DNA of 64,000 nucleotides from Notospermus geniculatus (taxonomy: Eukaryota > Nemertea > Pilidiophora > Heteronemertea > Lineidae): contig NMRB01000205.1 in assembly GCA_002633025.1 (NCBI GenBank), forward strand, positions 140,797 through 204,796. The letters run 5' to 3'. Both the position numbers and the translations under genes were made by a program. The notes beneath the pieces are model-generated. The model was not told the origin of the DNA and did no database searches. It was given only the letters and a program-made list of their open reading frames with translations. Shown piece by piece: positions 1-10,603 of the stretch. Positions within the stretch are counted from its first letter, which is position 1. Each line of letters begins with the position of its first letter.

Positions 1-429
1 TTGAAAATATGAATTATTGCTTGAATTCATATATTTATATCTTAGCTTGTAGGCGCCTACGAATGGAGATGTTCAACTTGCTGTCGTCTTTAGCGAACTT
101 GACATTTTTGCATGAAACTTCGTCATGTTCATAATATCGGTTCTACAAATGCTACATAAAAAAGGACAGACGTTCCTGAAGCAAAATTCGTTCAGTAAGC
201 GGCCGATAGTAACTTCGTACCGATCCATCTACTGTGGTAATAGCAACGTGGTTCATAAGATATCTATCAGAAACCACCTCTACCGCGTCGTGCAAAACGG
301 CGTGCCATCATTTCTTGACTGCTGTATCGCCAATTTTTCACAAAATTTTGGTATCAGTAGACAGAGCTCACCTAAAAACGTAGAGGGATGAAGTTTTGGG
401 ACTTTTGGCGTAAACTGGTTAGAAGTGAA

Positions 430-880
430 GCATGTTTTTTCAAAAAACCAAAATGTTGATATTTTGAAAAATATCCAATATTTCTGTCCAGATAACGCCA
501 AAAGTCACAAAAATTTGTAAATCCATATTCTGAGGTTAGCTTTATCTAATGGCCTCAAAATTTCCAGCAGGAAATTCTCAATTTGTGAAAATTTTGATAA
601 TCTCAAATATCTCAGCAACCACTCAACACATTATGATGAAACAAAGCCCCAAATCCTTAGAAAGTTCCACTCTATCAAAACTGCAACAAAAGTCACAAAA
701 ATATATAATAATTGTGTTTTTTTCTGGTGAGCTATTACATAATTATGATATTTCCAAATATCCAAAATTTGGATGCAGAAATATCAGCCAGGAATATCAA
801 CCAACAGGGTATACTTTCATATAAAACAAATCGTGTTAAAATTTACCCAGTAGTCACTGAAATACACTAACTGTACATAA
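430..880. repeat. AT-rich dispersed repeat, copy 1
   Basis: An AT-rich segment of about 450 bases whose middle part is repeated almost word for word at 61280-61700. Both carry runs about 'gataatctcaaatatctcag', 'caaccactcaacaca' and 'agaaagttccactctat'. A more diverged relative covers roughly 3190-3790. No coding frame is shared between copies, so the short open frames here are accidental. No terminal inverted repeat or target duplication was seen, and the element class is unknown. Confidence 0.7.
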
Positions 881-1092
881 GTATTGCAACGTAGGTTTTT
901 TCTTAATTTCTCGGTAGTCAGTCATCAGTCTTTGATTTTCAAGTGTGGATGTGATACTTTGAGGACTGGTGTAATAAGCCTGTTGGTTCGAAAAGTTTTA
1001 ACTATTTGACGCCCGGCCATTATTGGAAAAAACTGTCTTTTTGCAGGGGGTCCGACATGGGTCTAGTAATTTTGCTGTTTCTCCTTAAAGCC

Positions 1093-1217
1093 CAGGGCCG
1101 ACCGCATAGAAAGTGCTTTCGGTGCCTATCGGCGGTTTAGTTAATGCGAAAATGCGTTATAACTAACTGTCGATAGGCGCCGGTAGCACTATCGGACTTT
1201 CTGTGCGGTCGGCCCTG
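1093..1217. mobile_element. Fold-back MITE with CAGGGCCGACCGC termini
   Basis: The left arm starts CAGGGCCGACCGCATAGAAA and the right arm is its near reverse complement, ending GTGCGGTCGGCCCTG. The arms are about 50 bases each with a few mismatches around a short central loop. It has no coding content. The target duplication could not be fixed, so the superfamily is open. Confidence 0.75.
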
Positions 1218-1243
1218 GTCACACTGTGGCGACAAAGGCTGCT

Positions 1244-1930
1244 TTTCCACGAGACGTTTGCGGACGCGGTTTCGGTGGCGGGAGCGGGTGTCGGTGAAAC
1301 AGCTTAAGGGAAATACGTTGGATCGATTTTTTCCACCCGTGCCCGCCTCCAATTCCGCGTCCGCAAACGTCTCGTGGAAAGGCTGGCTGTCCATTCACGC
1401 GATTTTCGAGCGGCAGACGCTCAAAAACATTGTTTGTTTCCGCCGCGTTGGTCGTGGACAAAGGATGCGACATCGCGCGGCACGAAAATCGCGTGTGAAT
1501 GGATTCTTAGCCTTAGGGCTGCTTTCCATTGGAGCGTTTTCGTGCGCGGAATTCTGTGCCGAAAAGTCGACCCAATTCATTTTCACTTAGCCGTTTCCAT
1601 GACCGCGTTTCGGGAATCGCGAGACAAGCGCGAGAGGATCGACTTTCTTTCCTCGGGAGCGAGAGGACCGCGCGCGGAGAAAAAAGTCAATCTCAAATCG
1701 CCTTTTTTTTGCTCGCACCTGCCTGCTTTCCATTGGAGCGTTTCCGCGTGCGGAATTCTGCGCGGAAAAGTCGATCCAATCCATTTTCATTGGCTGTTTC
1801 CATGAAAGCGTTTTGGCAATCGCGAGATCAGCACGAGGGGATCGACTTTGCTTTCTCGCGAGTGAGAGGCCCGCGCGCGGGAAAAAAAGTCGATGTCGAA
1901 TCGACTTTTTTTCCAACTGGAACATGGGGT
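1244..1930. repeat. GC-rich composite: inverted repeat plus two ~204-bp direct repeats
   Basis: An inverted repeat (TTTCCACGAGACGTTTGCGG at 1244, complement ending 1380) is followed by two direct copies of a unit of about 204 bases, starting at 1521 and 1725 with GCTTTCCATTGGAGCG. The same word occurs inverted at about 2216 and 2345. CpG is frequent, unlike the AT-rich flanks. The overlapping open frames of 110-143 codons on both strands follow from the GC richness and repetition and match no protein I recognise. Confidence 0.65.
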
Positions 1931-2045
1931 CATATGAATAAACAGTAGCAAGTGCTTTTACTTGAATTTTGCAGTACTAATGTATTAGGCAATGCTGTAC
2001 ATGAAGTAAAAGCATTTGCTCGTCTTTATTCTTATGACCCATGGT
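1930..2045. repeat. Fold-back unit related to the 52536-52990 array
   Basis: AGTGCTTTTACTTG near the left edge and AAGTAAAAGCATTTGCT near the right edge are inverted, flanked by ATGAATAAA and TTTATTCTTATG. The same layout (CTTTTACTT...AAGTAAAAGCATT...TTATTCATATGACCC) is repeated three times at 52536-52990, so this is a single dispersed copy of that family. Confidence 0.6.
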
Positions 2046-2154
2046 TTCTGAGCCATGTTGAAAGTATGTACGCGGCCGCAGATCGTCAGGGGAACACGAC
2101 AGCAGTACCAATTCGGCGCCAACCACCCTGTGTCGTAACGCGTGAATGGAAAAG

Positions 2155-2365
2155 GTCACAAAACTCGTACGCGTCTCGCTGGCCTCCGCGCGTGTAACTC
2201 GCGCGGTGAAACGCTCCAATGGAAAGCAGGCTGCGCGTTTTGATTTTTGAAAAGACACATGTACGCGATAGCATATGGAAACGGTTACAAAACTCGCAGG
2301 CGTCTCGCTTGCCTCCGCGCTTGTAAATCGCGCGCGGAATCGCTCCAATGGAAAGCAGGCCTTAG
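2155..2365. repeat. Two ~77-bp direct repeats, 129-bp spacing
   Basis: Copies at 2155-2232 and 2284-2361 share ACAAAACTCG, GCGTCTCGCT, CCTCCGCGC and end CGCTCCAATGGAAAGCAGGC. That terminal word is the reverse complement of the head of the direct repeats at 1521 and 1725, so this segment looks like the opposite end of the same GC-rich composite element. Confidence 0.6.
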
Positions 2366-2463
2366 GCGGGCGAATCCCCGCGAACTAGAATGAAATCCGT
2401 GGACCATGTACACACCCCTTTGGACATAATAGTGTAATGACAGAGAGAGGCATGTACATGGGC

Positions 2464-2654
2464 TTAAAGCGAATCGATAGCGGATTTTGTTTACATTTGG
2501 CTGGTGTTTGTAAACACAAAATTCAGCCAATCAAAATGCACGAAAACTTCTTTGTTGACATTCTGGAGAAGTTTGTTTACATTTTTTGCTGAAAATTCGT
2601 CCCCTTTCAAAGTCTATTTCTAAATCAAATGTTTTCGCTTTCGATTCGCTTTAA
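2464..2654. mobile_element. TTAA-bounded MITE, TTAAAGCGA termini (copy 1)
   Basis: It begins TTAAAGCGAATCG and ends CGATTCGCTTTAA, a perfect 13-base terminal inverted repeat that includes TTAA at both ends. A related element with the same terminal TTAAAGCGA/TCGCTTTAA lies at 35454-35604. TTAA boundaries are typical of piggyBac- or Kolobok-type non-autonomous elements, but because the TTAA also extends the inverted repeat, the target duplication is not proved. Confidence 0.7.
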
Positions 2655-3189
2655 CAGTACACGATTTCGAAGCAGCCTTTTAACGGTACATAGACAAGAC
2701 CGCGCACGTTATATAGGCCGTCAATGAAGCCCCTGCGACGTGCCGTTCACGCTCAGCGGCGGTCTTAACAGGCGAGCACTGCCATTCGACAGGGCACGTT
2801 TTAAGCACACTGTCGTACAAATAATTTCCTCAAATGTTTCTCGGTGATGTGGCGTGCCAACTGGTCATGTACGCCTATAGTATATATGGTAAAAGCCCTT
2901 TCCAACAACCTCAATCCCGGTCACACAGCCAATTCGAAAGTATTTTTGCTCCATTGAAAAAAAATGTCGCTGAAGTCGCGGTTAAGAGAGGGGGCCTAGC
3001 CACCTCTACTCGTATATATTTACTGCAAACGCGCGCGAAAAGGCGCTCAATTTGTAGGAAATTTAATTCTCTTTCATTTGCAAGTTGTCAGCTCAATCGG
3101 ACCAATAATAACTGAGTTATGAGCAAAAGAATGTTAACTGAAACCAAGTTATCTTGGCCTTGGGCGTCAAAGAGTTAAGGAAAAGTAAA
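2655..3189. other. Gene-free stretch, nothing recognised
   Basis: No exon with flanking splice sites, repeat boundary or RNA gene was recognised. A 93-codon open frame (2834-3115) has no domain I know and no sign of splicing. Confidence 0.4.
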
Positions 3190-3789
3190 TATATCACGGA
3201 AATATCGGAATATCAAAATATCACCGATTTGCGATCTCGAACATTTTGAAGTGCAGGACTACCAAATTTTTATAGAATGAAGACAAAGGAAATTCATTCA
3301 CAACTGCGAAAACATTAAGCTTAAAATGGGCATAACTGTGGCTTTTCATTGCACGAAACCGGCATGGTGGGACACATGAGATGTCAGCTTTACATCAGCA
3401 GCGAAATCTCATGCAAAATCTTTTTTTCAGTTATTGATAATTTTCGATAATATCAAATATCTTTGTTCGCAGTTGATATTTTTCTATTTTTTTTCTTGTA
3501 AATCCTTGCTCATCATCAGGCTTCATTATGGTGAAAAGGAAAGAATGATCCAATGTCACATGAAGAATTTGTCATTTTCGTGTTTTCTTTTTCGTGGCTT
3601 GATATTTTCATCAACAGTGAGATTTTTCAGTCCGTGTGGGCAACAGCATGTTTTGCCATATGCCCCTATATATACTTGAAAAAAGATGTAAAAGTAGCAA
3701 AGGCATGAGAGAAATCCACAAAAAAACTATGTTGCAATACTTTAATATGGCCAGTGAGTGTATTTAAGTTATCAGGTGGAGATAAACTT

Positions 3790-3990
3790 TTGTCAAAGAC
3801 TGTACCTATGTTTAAAGAGGCACAGTATTCCTTCCCTCATCCTGCGCTGAACATAACCGCGTTAAGGAGACCTCTGTTGGCAATGTTGTTGAACTACCAC
3901 TTATCAACCTCGCCCCTACGGTATCCACGTATGGATTACACTGTAGCCTAATCATACATTCTCCAACACTGGGGCAAAAGGCACCAAAGT
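3790..3990. repeat. Dispersed repeat with TTTAAAGAGGCACAGTATTC head
   Basis: It matches 9384-9535 closely: AGGCACAGTATTCCTTCCCT, CATCCTGCGCTGAACATA, ATCAACCTCGCCCCT, GTATCCACGT and TTCCAACACTGGGG are shared in order. The head also recurs inverted at about 40770-40830. It is a short interspersed element of unknown class. Confidence 0.65.
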
Positions 3991-4199
3991 CACTTTGATT
4001 TCCTGTTCGGTCTGCCAACAACTATCCAGTGATGTGGTTGAACCGTAACGGTTTTCTGCCAACCACATAAAACGAGAAGTTGCCAGCGTACCTCGCATTT
4101 AATAAATTCTGAGACACCGACGATACCTGCAACCAGAACATCGGTCACTTTAATGTGGCTTAATAATTCCTCAGGCGACACTGACCTCGCCGGCAGACA

Positions 4200-4510
4200 T
4201 AAGCCCCTTTTACACTCGCGCGGTTGAAGAGTGCCGAGATCGACCCGGACCCGGGACCCGCACCGCTTTGAATTAAGCGGGACAGGCCCGTTTACACTAC
4301 AAAAATCAACCGAGACAAATCCGGGCAAAGCTCCAGTCGCCTGTAAAAACACGCCGGTCGCCATGGCGGTTTCGCGGCAATGATGTAGGCCTAAAGGCCA
4401 AGGGGTTGAGTAGTTGACCCATGCGCACTGCTCCCAGGTAAGCAACGCTAGCTGTTTAGACTGGCGGAAGTTCAACTGAACCGCGCTCGAACGGGACCGA
4501 GCCTACCTCG
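4200..4510. repeat. GC-rich MITE-like segment
   Basis: The segment contains CCCTTTTACACTCGCG and GGCCCGTTTACACTAC, variants of the GGCCCGTTT(C/A)CAC terminal word seen in the MITEs at 29845-30032 and 59615-59866. A 161-codon open frame on the minus strand spans it but follows the GC-rich repeat rather than a protein family. Boundaries are uncertain. Confidence 0.4.
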
Positions 4511-5274
4511 GGTTGTACGGACCGAGCACGGTAAAATATCGTACTGTAAAAGCGGCTATCCCCAGCCATTTTAAAATCGCGAGCACTGTGATTTCGCACC
4601 ATGTGACCTGGAATTTCCTGCAAGTGGGAGATGATCAACTCTCGAAGCAACTGAACTGTGAGTGTCCAACGTTGCAGTCGTTTGTAGGGTCACCTCGTCT
4701 CGTTGCTGGCAATAGTCACCCCGCAGGGCTGAAATCGTTTATTGATCGGCTAGTTGAAAGCAACCAGTGGCGTTTCAACATACATGTAGGTGAAAATTAA
4801 GGATGCTATTTCCGGGTGCTATTTACTTGCAAGGTCGCCATGGTTCTTGGTTCATGTCACTTTTGTCAATTACATAGACAATTGCAATCATCAATAAGTC
4901 GTGTAAAGTCATTTGAAGCCCTCTATTCTATGACTTTGGTTCTATGTTTTTGAATTTGAATAACGTCATCGTGGATGCCAGCGTTTGCCAACCGAATTGT
5001 GCACAGGAAAAAATAAATTGTGTTCCAGGAATATTCGTGAAGTAACAGAGAGTAATTTGCTGATGCCGCGGAGATCATTAGGCAGAGTAGTAGAATTCTT
5101 GACTTCATTCATTGTGTTTGTGTCTATTTGTATTGAAAAAACGATCATCCTGAAAATGTTGAACCCTTTTTGGCGGTCTGTGGTAAGAATGGGGTATAGG
5201 ATCGGGGAAATCCTCCCGAGTTAGATCTTCCTATTGGGCCTGCTTCTGGTACAGATAGCTACGACGACAATCAG

Positions 5275-5280
5275 TTTATT
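5275..5280 (-). terminator. Polyadenylation signal AATAAA of the receptor gene
   Basis: On the minus strand AATAAA lies 55 bases past the receptor stop codon. This is the right distance for a short 3' UTR, and no other AATAAA lies between the stop and this site. Cleavage would be expected near 5245-5265. Confidence 0.55.
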
Positions 5281-5334
5281 CAAATTCTTTGAAATTCACG
5301 TGGTGGGTGGTATTTTCAAAGGCGGATCATCTGA

Positions 5335-6378
5335 TTATGTCCTAGTCCGTTTGCATCTCAGCATATTGAAAAAAGCCTGTCTGAATTGTCTGCCGCAAAT
5401 ACAATAAAGGATAAAATTACTGCTGTGATTCACAGCTTTGAGAAATTCAACTGGCTGCGCTATGTAGATCACAACGAAAAATCTAATTGATGGACGTCCT
5501 TGCGGCGTCAATAATGGACTTAAAGCAAGTAGTGCTTGACGTATAGCAAGTGGAGAAACAAGCAGTACGAATGCCACACTCACAGTCAACAACATGATGG
5601 TCATACTGTTCAGGCTCTTGGTTGTCGATCCTCCTGAGTTTTGTAATTGTCTCCGTTTGTTCCGACTTTTGATGACGTTACACAGGATTGAGATGTTACA
5701 GAAGATGATGCAGATGAACGGGAGACAGAAGGAAACAATGCCCTTGAGAAAAAGATCTGCATGATATAGTTGATTCTCGGTCTGAATGTCGCTTAATATG
5801 TTATTTAACTTACAATATCCAGTGTTTGAATCGATTCGTTTGAGGAGGTGTTGACCGAAAGCAGCAAACTGCATCATTGACACGCTCATGATGGCAACAA
5901 AAGTCCATTTTCTCGTACAGATGACCATAGCTTTCAAAGGGTATGTTACAGATATCCATCTTTCAAGAGTGATCAGTACCACAATCCAATGAGACAAGGA
6001 TGGGACTGTGACAGAGAAAAATGAGTAGAGAGGGCAGGCTGCCTCAGCCCATGTTTGAAAATCGAACAAACTACCAAGATATGGTAAACTTGTCTGCAGT
6101 GGTTCAAAAAAAAGGGAAGCTGTGTCAGATAAGGCAAGAGCTATAAGTAATATTCTGGTTGACTCCTGGCCAAACTTGCTAACACTTACCACTGCAATTA
6201 TCAGTGAATTTAATATTGTTCCCATTATAAATATTGCAGGTGTTAATTCTGCCACGTACTTCTGAATTTCATACATCATTGCTATCAAGTCGACTACACC
6301 ACTATAATCGATATGACGGTCATTCGTTTGTGTTGAAATGAAAACCTGGCCTCCAGTATCATAAACACCGGCGGCATC
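5335..6378 (-). CDS. Class A (rhodopsin-like) G-protein-coupled receptor, neuropeptide-receptor type, main exon
   Basis: This is a seven-helix plasma-membrane receptor that should pass a ligand signal to heterotrimeric G proteins. Counting from the ATG at 6279 (314 residues), the class A landmarks are present: GTILN with N24 in helix 1; LALSD with D52 in helix 2; C82 at the top of helix 3 and C156 in extracellular loop 2 for the disulphide; ERW (106-108) in place of DRY; P187 in helix 5; SP243 in helix 6, without the tryptophan of CWxP; and NFILY (288-292) in place of NPxxY, followed by amphipathic GRQFRQAFF. NFxxY with ERW is usual in invertebrate FMRFamide-like peptide receptors, so a neuropeptide ligand is inferred but not shown. 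The frame is open upstream of the ATG for 33 codons to 6378, where a TAG immediately abuts. That TAG belongs to a splice acceptor (TTTTATGATTTTAG), so the exon probably starts at 6378 and an upstream exon supplies the start. No breaks; not a pseudogene. Confidence 0.9.
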   Translation of the reverse strand, partial: DAAGVYDTGGQVFISTQTNDRHIDYSGVVDLIAMMYEIQKYVAELTPAIFIMGTILNSLIIAVVSVSKFGQESTRILLIALALSDTASLFFEPLQTSLPYLGSLFDFQTWAEAACPLYSFFSVTVPSLSHWIVVLITLERWISVTYPLKAMVICTRKWTFVAIMSVSMMQFAAFGQHLLKRIDSNTGYCKLNNILSDIQTENQLYHADLFLKGIVSFCLPFICIIFCNISILCNVIKSRNKRRQLQNSGGSTTKSLNSMTIMLLTVSVAFVLLVSPLAIRQALLALSPLLTPQGRPSIRFFVVIYIAQPVEFLKAVNHSSNFILYCICGRQFRQAFFNMLRCKRTRT

Positions 6379-6400
6379 CTAAAATCATAAAAATTAATTA
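6379..6400 (-). other. Candidate 3' splice site of the receptor exon
   Basis: Read on the minus strand, a T-rich tract ends in TTTTAG immediately before GATGCCGCC, and the frame that follows runs without a stop into the receptor. The only in-frame stop is the TAG of the acceptor itself. No donor-bearing first exon was found upstream on this strand, so translation from the ATG at 6279 remains possible. Confidence 0.5.
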
Positions 6401-6691
6401 TTCACAAAATGTTGTCAAAATGGACAACCTGCATTTGGGTTCTCATGCGAGAACAAGTCTGGCGAGATATCAGAAGTGCTTCCATCCTCGAAATCACCCA
6501 TGCGTCAGGAAAAAATGTGTCTGGAAACCTTGTCGTGGGAAGAAAAATAGTGTTAAATCTCAATCTCGGGTAGTAATTTGTTTGCATAGCATAATAGCTC
6601 AATCCGTATGGAACAGTTGAAGCTGACACTGTTTCCATGGGATATTCTTTACCGTTACACAGACATTCATGATAGCAATTTTCATACTTCA

Positions 6692-7469
6692 AATGATAAT
6701 AAAAAGGAAGTCAACTTCCACAATTTCGCAAATTTTCGACCCCAACCGGGGTCTTCCTCAGGCACTTTTCAGTTGGAGAAACCAGAAAAGACTGAGCTGA
6801 ATCCCAAGTGTAGATCTGAAGTATCCTGTACAAACACAGGACATGTCAAAAATTAAGGACGACTAAAAGTCCAAGCCCCATAAATTGGTTGCTAGACCTG
6901 ACAACAAACAGGATGTACGTAATTAGTGTAAAGCTTGGTGAGGCTGAAAGAAAAGAGGTTTATAAATTATGGCCAGGGTAATTTATAGGCCTAATGAACA
7001 AACGTATGACAAGAAAATAACATATTAGACATGTAAAAACGACATGAGATGAAGAGAATGATAATAATAGGCAAAGAGACTGCCACCCACACAATAATGA
7101 ACAGTCTGGCGTCAGGATAAGATGAATAGATAGAAAGGCGAGGTGAACGGAAACTGCAAATCACTGAAAAAGGGAGGGAAAAGGGAAAGAGCAAGGGAAG
7201 ACAAATGCCTGGCCAGAAAGAGGACTCCTGTCCTCTAACAGAGGACCCATGTCCTCTAACAGGAGACCCATGTCCTCCAAAACTGGGTAAACATAATGAT
7301 AAGGCGTACTGAGGGGGAAAATGGGGGAAAGAAACCCCATGCCAAACCTTTTGGCCCTGGTACGGAAGCTGAAAGGAGAATTATGGGGTTATCAGAAACT
7401 CAGCATCTGGTGTTGAGACCTGAGGGGTGATGGGTTTTTTTGGAAGTTGACTTCCTTTTTATTATCATT
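6692..7469. mobile_element. Inverted-repeat element with GGAAGTCAACTTCC termini
   Basis: A 29-base perfect inverted repeat (ATGATAATAAAAAGGAAGTC at 6693, complement ending 7468) bounds about 780 bases. Just inside the left end, on the minus strand, lies the hairpin GACCCC-GGTT-GGGGTC preceded by CTGAGGA and followed by GAAA. The same terminal block occurs at 20721-20800, 39250-39345 and at both ends of 44911-45569. No transposase frame; non-autonomous. Confidence 0.75.
7200..7275 (+). repeat. Short tandem repeat around AGGACCCATGTCCTCTAAC
   Basis: Three imperfect copies of about 20-22 bases, each itself a partial palindrome (AGGAC...GTCCT). It lies inside the inverted-repeat element 6692-7469. 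Confidence 0.6.
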
Positions 7470-8439
7470 CGTTGTGTCGACTTTTGTGCTTTCTCTTTCT
7501 TTTCATATTTCAAATTCATGTCAACCTGTGCCACTGGAAATGCAGGGTATGCGCACAACATTGCTTGGAGACTGGGCCCGGCCATTTGTGTATGTACACT
7601 GTCTCTCGGTTGTTTGGCATGATCAAGCCTGCAAGCTAGAGAGGGGAGGACATCCTTCATGACCTGCCGGATAAGGCTAGGCGCACATTGACGGCGGATA
7701 TCAATGCGGTAGGCATGTTTTAAAAATCAACTGACCCGGCTGAATGACGAGCCCACCAGCCTTGGTCCAGTCGGCTTGATAAATATCCCTGCCGCATTGA
7801 GATTTGCCGTCACAGTGTGCGCCTAGCAAACAGAAGTGTGGATGTAGAGTACATGTACATGTACCTGATCTTGCAGATTTGTTCCGTCCATAATTCTAAC
7901 GATGTTGATCAAAAAGATTTCAATTCATTCATCCGACCGTATTATAGTGTGATTTTGATTCCGTTACAAGACTAGAACGTTTCAAATCCACCGCACACAA
8001 AAAAATATTTCATCGGCCATCGCACACAATTTTGAATATTTTGAGTACTATTATAGTACTCAAAATATTCAAAATTATGTTCCAATTGTGTTCAAAATTA
8101 TGTTCCGACGGAGTCTAGCATCACAAGTTTTCCGAGGTGTCTGATCGGCCCAGTCTGTTCATAGCCTATTCGATTTGTCTCCTCAAGTGAATCACTTTCC
8201 TAGTCGTATATATAAAAAATTAATGAATACACGGCGAAGCCTGCCTCGCCTGCTGAGTGCAAACAGATTCCTGAAATTTAATACATGTAGTAGACCAAGA
8301 CGTAGGAAATGCTTTGGATACAATTACTACTCGGTGAATTATCATGTTCAGAAAACTGCAACAACTGTAAAAAATAGTGCCAATGGCACTGTGCCCGCTT
8401 GGCTTGAAGCATATTATGTTATGTATCCTATTTACCCTT

Positions 8440-9185
8440 GATAGAAGTTTGACGAAGATCCATCAGTTTGTTAGGGAGAAATAGCAGTTTATGTTTTTCT
8501 TGTTTTGGCCCCCTAGTGGCAAATTCAAGCATCAGATTTCACCGAAAATTCGTTTGTGAGTTGTTGTAATCAAGAGGTAGATATGTACGAAGTTTCAAAG
8601 CAACCATTACAAAAAGAGCCAACTTCGTAATTTCAGAAGAACTTTGACCCCTGTGACCTTGAAAAGAAGGTCAAATTCAAAAACTCAAGTGTTATCTGAT
8701 GTATCCTCATTAGATATACCCATGATAAAAATTTGACAAAGATCCATCTCTTGGTATTAAGGGAGAAATAACACTTTTAGTGATTTTGGTTTTGGCCCCC
8801 TAGTGGCAAAGTCGAGAATCAGATTTCAACAAAATTTTGTCTGTATGTTGCTATAACCTAGAGGTAAATGTGTAGAAAGTTTCAACACAGTAGTTCGAAC
8901 CATTATCAAAATACAGCCCTTTGAAATTTTTCACAAAACGCCCCCTGGAGGCCAAAATAGGAATCCAACCACGCTCATAATCGAACTCGACCTAGATCTT
9001 AGGCCAATATACACACCCACCAAAGATCAAAAAGATTCCTCAAAAAATAAAGGCGCTAGAGCGCTAACAAACCAAAAGTTTACGTACGTACGTACGTACG
9101 TATTGACGCACGACAGACCACCACTCAATGACCCCAACCACAGCTTAAGCCCTGCTGGGCCTTGCGGCCAAGCGGGCTATAAAAT
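8440..9185. repeat. Long dispersed repeat ending in GGCCAAGCGGGCTA
   Basis: Two internal direct copies repeat 'tttggccccctagtggcaaa' (about 8505 and 8792), each with GACAAAGATCCATC- and GGGAGAAATA-type words. The segment continues to a (ACGT)n tract at 9083-9101 and a tail with GCCTTGCGGCCAAGCGGG. Words such as ATGATAAAAATTTGAC are shared, inverted, with the repeats at 23826-24890 and 37827-38560, so the three are probably related. No protein-coding capacity. Confidence 0.6.
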
Positions 9186-9383
9186 GAAACACAGTAGTTG
9201 CAAAGGGCCGTTACCATGGTTACGGTAACTTGAAGATCAAATTACGTTTAACAAAATATACTAATCTTTTTTTCATCAAGCATCACGGCGATATTCGTAA
9301 TTTCTGGCATTTTCTTCATGTTGAGTATTGAACAGTGATATCATAAATACACGCATGGAACGTAGTAGTCTTACATGTATGTA

Positions 9384-9535
9384 CCTAATGTTTAAAAAGG
9401 CACAGTATTCCTTCCCTCATCCTGCGCTGAACATACTATCAACCTCGCCCCTCATATAGTAACTCTCGTTCCTAGGGTATCCACGTCTGCATCACTGCAT
9501 TGTTATCATACATTTTCCAACACTGGGGTACTGAT
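9384..9535. repeat. Second copy of the AGGCACAGTATTC repeat
   Basis: It matches 3790-3990, with one stretch after GCTGAACATA deleted and a short insertion near CTCGTTCCTAGG. Confidence 0.65.
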
Positions 9536-9919
9536 CAGCTTTGAGGTGAAAGGATACCTAACAAATCGGCACAGGCCTAGCGGCGGTTACACTCAATAAT
9601 TCAGTGGTATCGGCCTCCGCTCAAAGCTGTCACCCTCAACCACTGAAACACTTGGTGCCAAAGTCCGTTTCTGGACACTAGGGGCGTATTCGAATCATTG
9701 TTCTCGAGTGACCCAGGAGCAGTGTTCGCGTGTTGAAATGGTTGAGGTTCCGAACAAGGAAGTGCGTGTCGCCAGGTATCGGGTGTCGTTGCTAAACATG
9801 GCGGATGTAATGCTACGGGCTATGTCCCTGTGCAAAATCAGATTTTTGTTGCAGGAAAGGTCATTTTTTTCAATCGTGGTTATATCCACGGGTTAACTCA
9901 CATTACAAACTAGAACTGA

Positions 9920-9958
9920 GAATTCACTGAAAGTGAATTCACTGAAAGTGAATTCATG
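9920..9958. repeat. Tandem palindrome GAATTCACTGAAAGT
   Basis: GAATTCACTGAAAGT is repeated directly about two and a half times, and each unit reads TTCACT-GAA-AGTGAA, so the tract is both a tandem repeat and an inverted repeat. The GAAAGTGAA words resemble IRF-type sites, but no nearby gene supports a regulatory role. Confidence 0.6.
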
Positions 9959-10016
9959 ACCACACTACAAAATATTAATCGGTGTGCCAGAAGTGGTTTC
10001 TTATGTTGACGTAAGA

Positions 10017-10080
10017 TGGCGGTGTTCAAATGGTGCATCTCAGACGACGATCTGGCGAACAATCGATCAATATGTAGGCC
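10017..10080 (+). other. AAGATGGCGG start-like context, possible first exon
   Basis: ATGGCGGTG sits in an AAGATGGCGG context of the kind that often overlaps YY1 sites at true first exons, and the following codons stay open for 66 residues, rich in D and N near the start. I recognise no domain, see no convincing donor, and find no downstream partner exon. It could equally be chance. Confidence 0.2.
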
Positions 10081-10603
10081 TACACATACACGTCATCATG
10101 ACGTTGTGGAAAACATGTACAGGCACGACGTATGCTACGCTCGCGCACTTCAGGTATTAAACAGGGAATCCCCGATTCTATTTATAGACTACGCCGATCC
10201 CGATTTATTTAGCTGAAAAAGTTCATTATCTCAGCCACATTTGAACGTAAGTGCACAGGAACCTTTTCATCGCGAGAGGACAATTAGATCTTTACACTGT
10301 GCATGTCAAATTTGACGTGAATGCCCTAGTTTGACCGAAAACGTGGAGGAAAGGGAAAGTGGTAGAGAAAAATTTTTCGTCCTGCGAAAACAATACTGAC
10401 CACACCACTGAGTGGTGGTGTGGTCATAAGGTCATAATTACATTACTGCCGGCAGGGACGTCTCATATTCAAGGAAAACACAAGGTTTTATCGAAATTAA
10501 CTTACGACATTTCGTCGTCAATGACACTGGCCGCCATCTTTGTTCTCGGTGTTCTCCGTTTCACCCTCCAAAAAGTGGGGAGTGAAAATTTTGTTCGCGA
10601 ACG

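Noticed and set aside
3990-4475. 161-codon open frame on the minus strand
   Set aside because: It spans the GC-rich MITE-like segment and the AGGCACAGTATTC repeat, has no recognised domain and is explained by base composition.
9083-9101. (ACGT)n tract as a regulatory site
   Set aside because: Simple microsatellite inside a repeat; no gene nearby.
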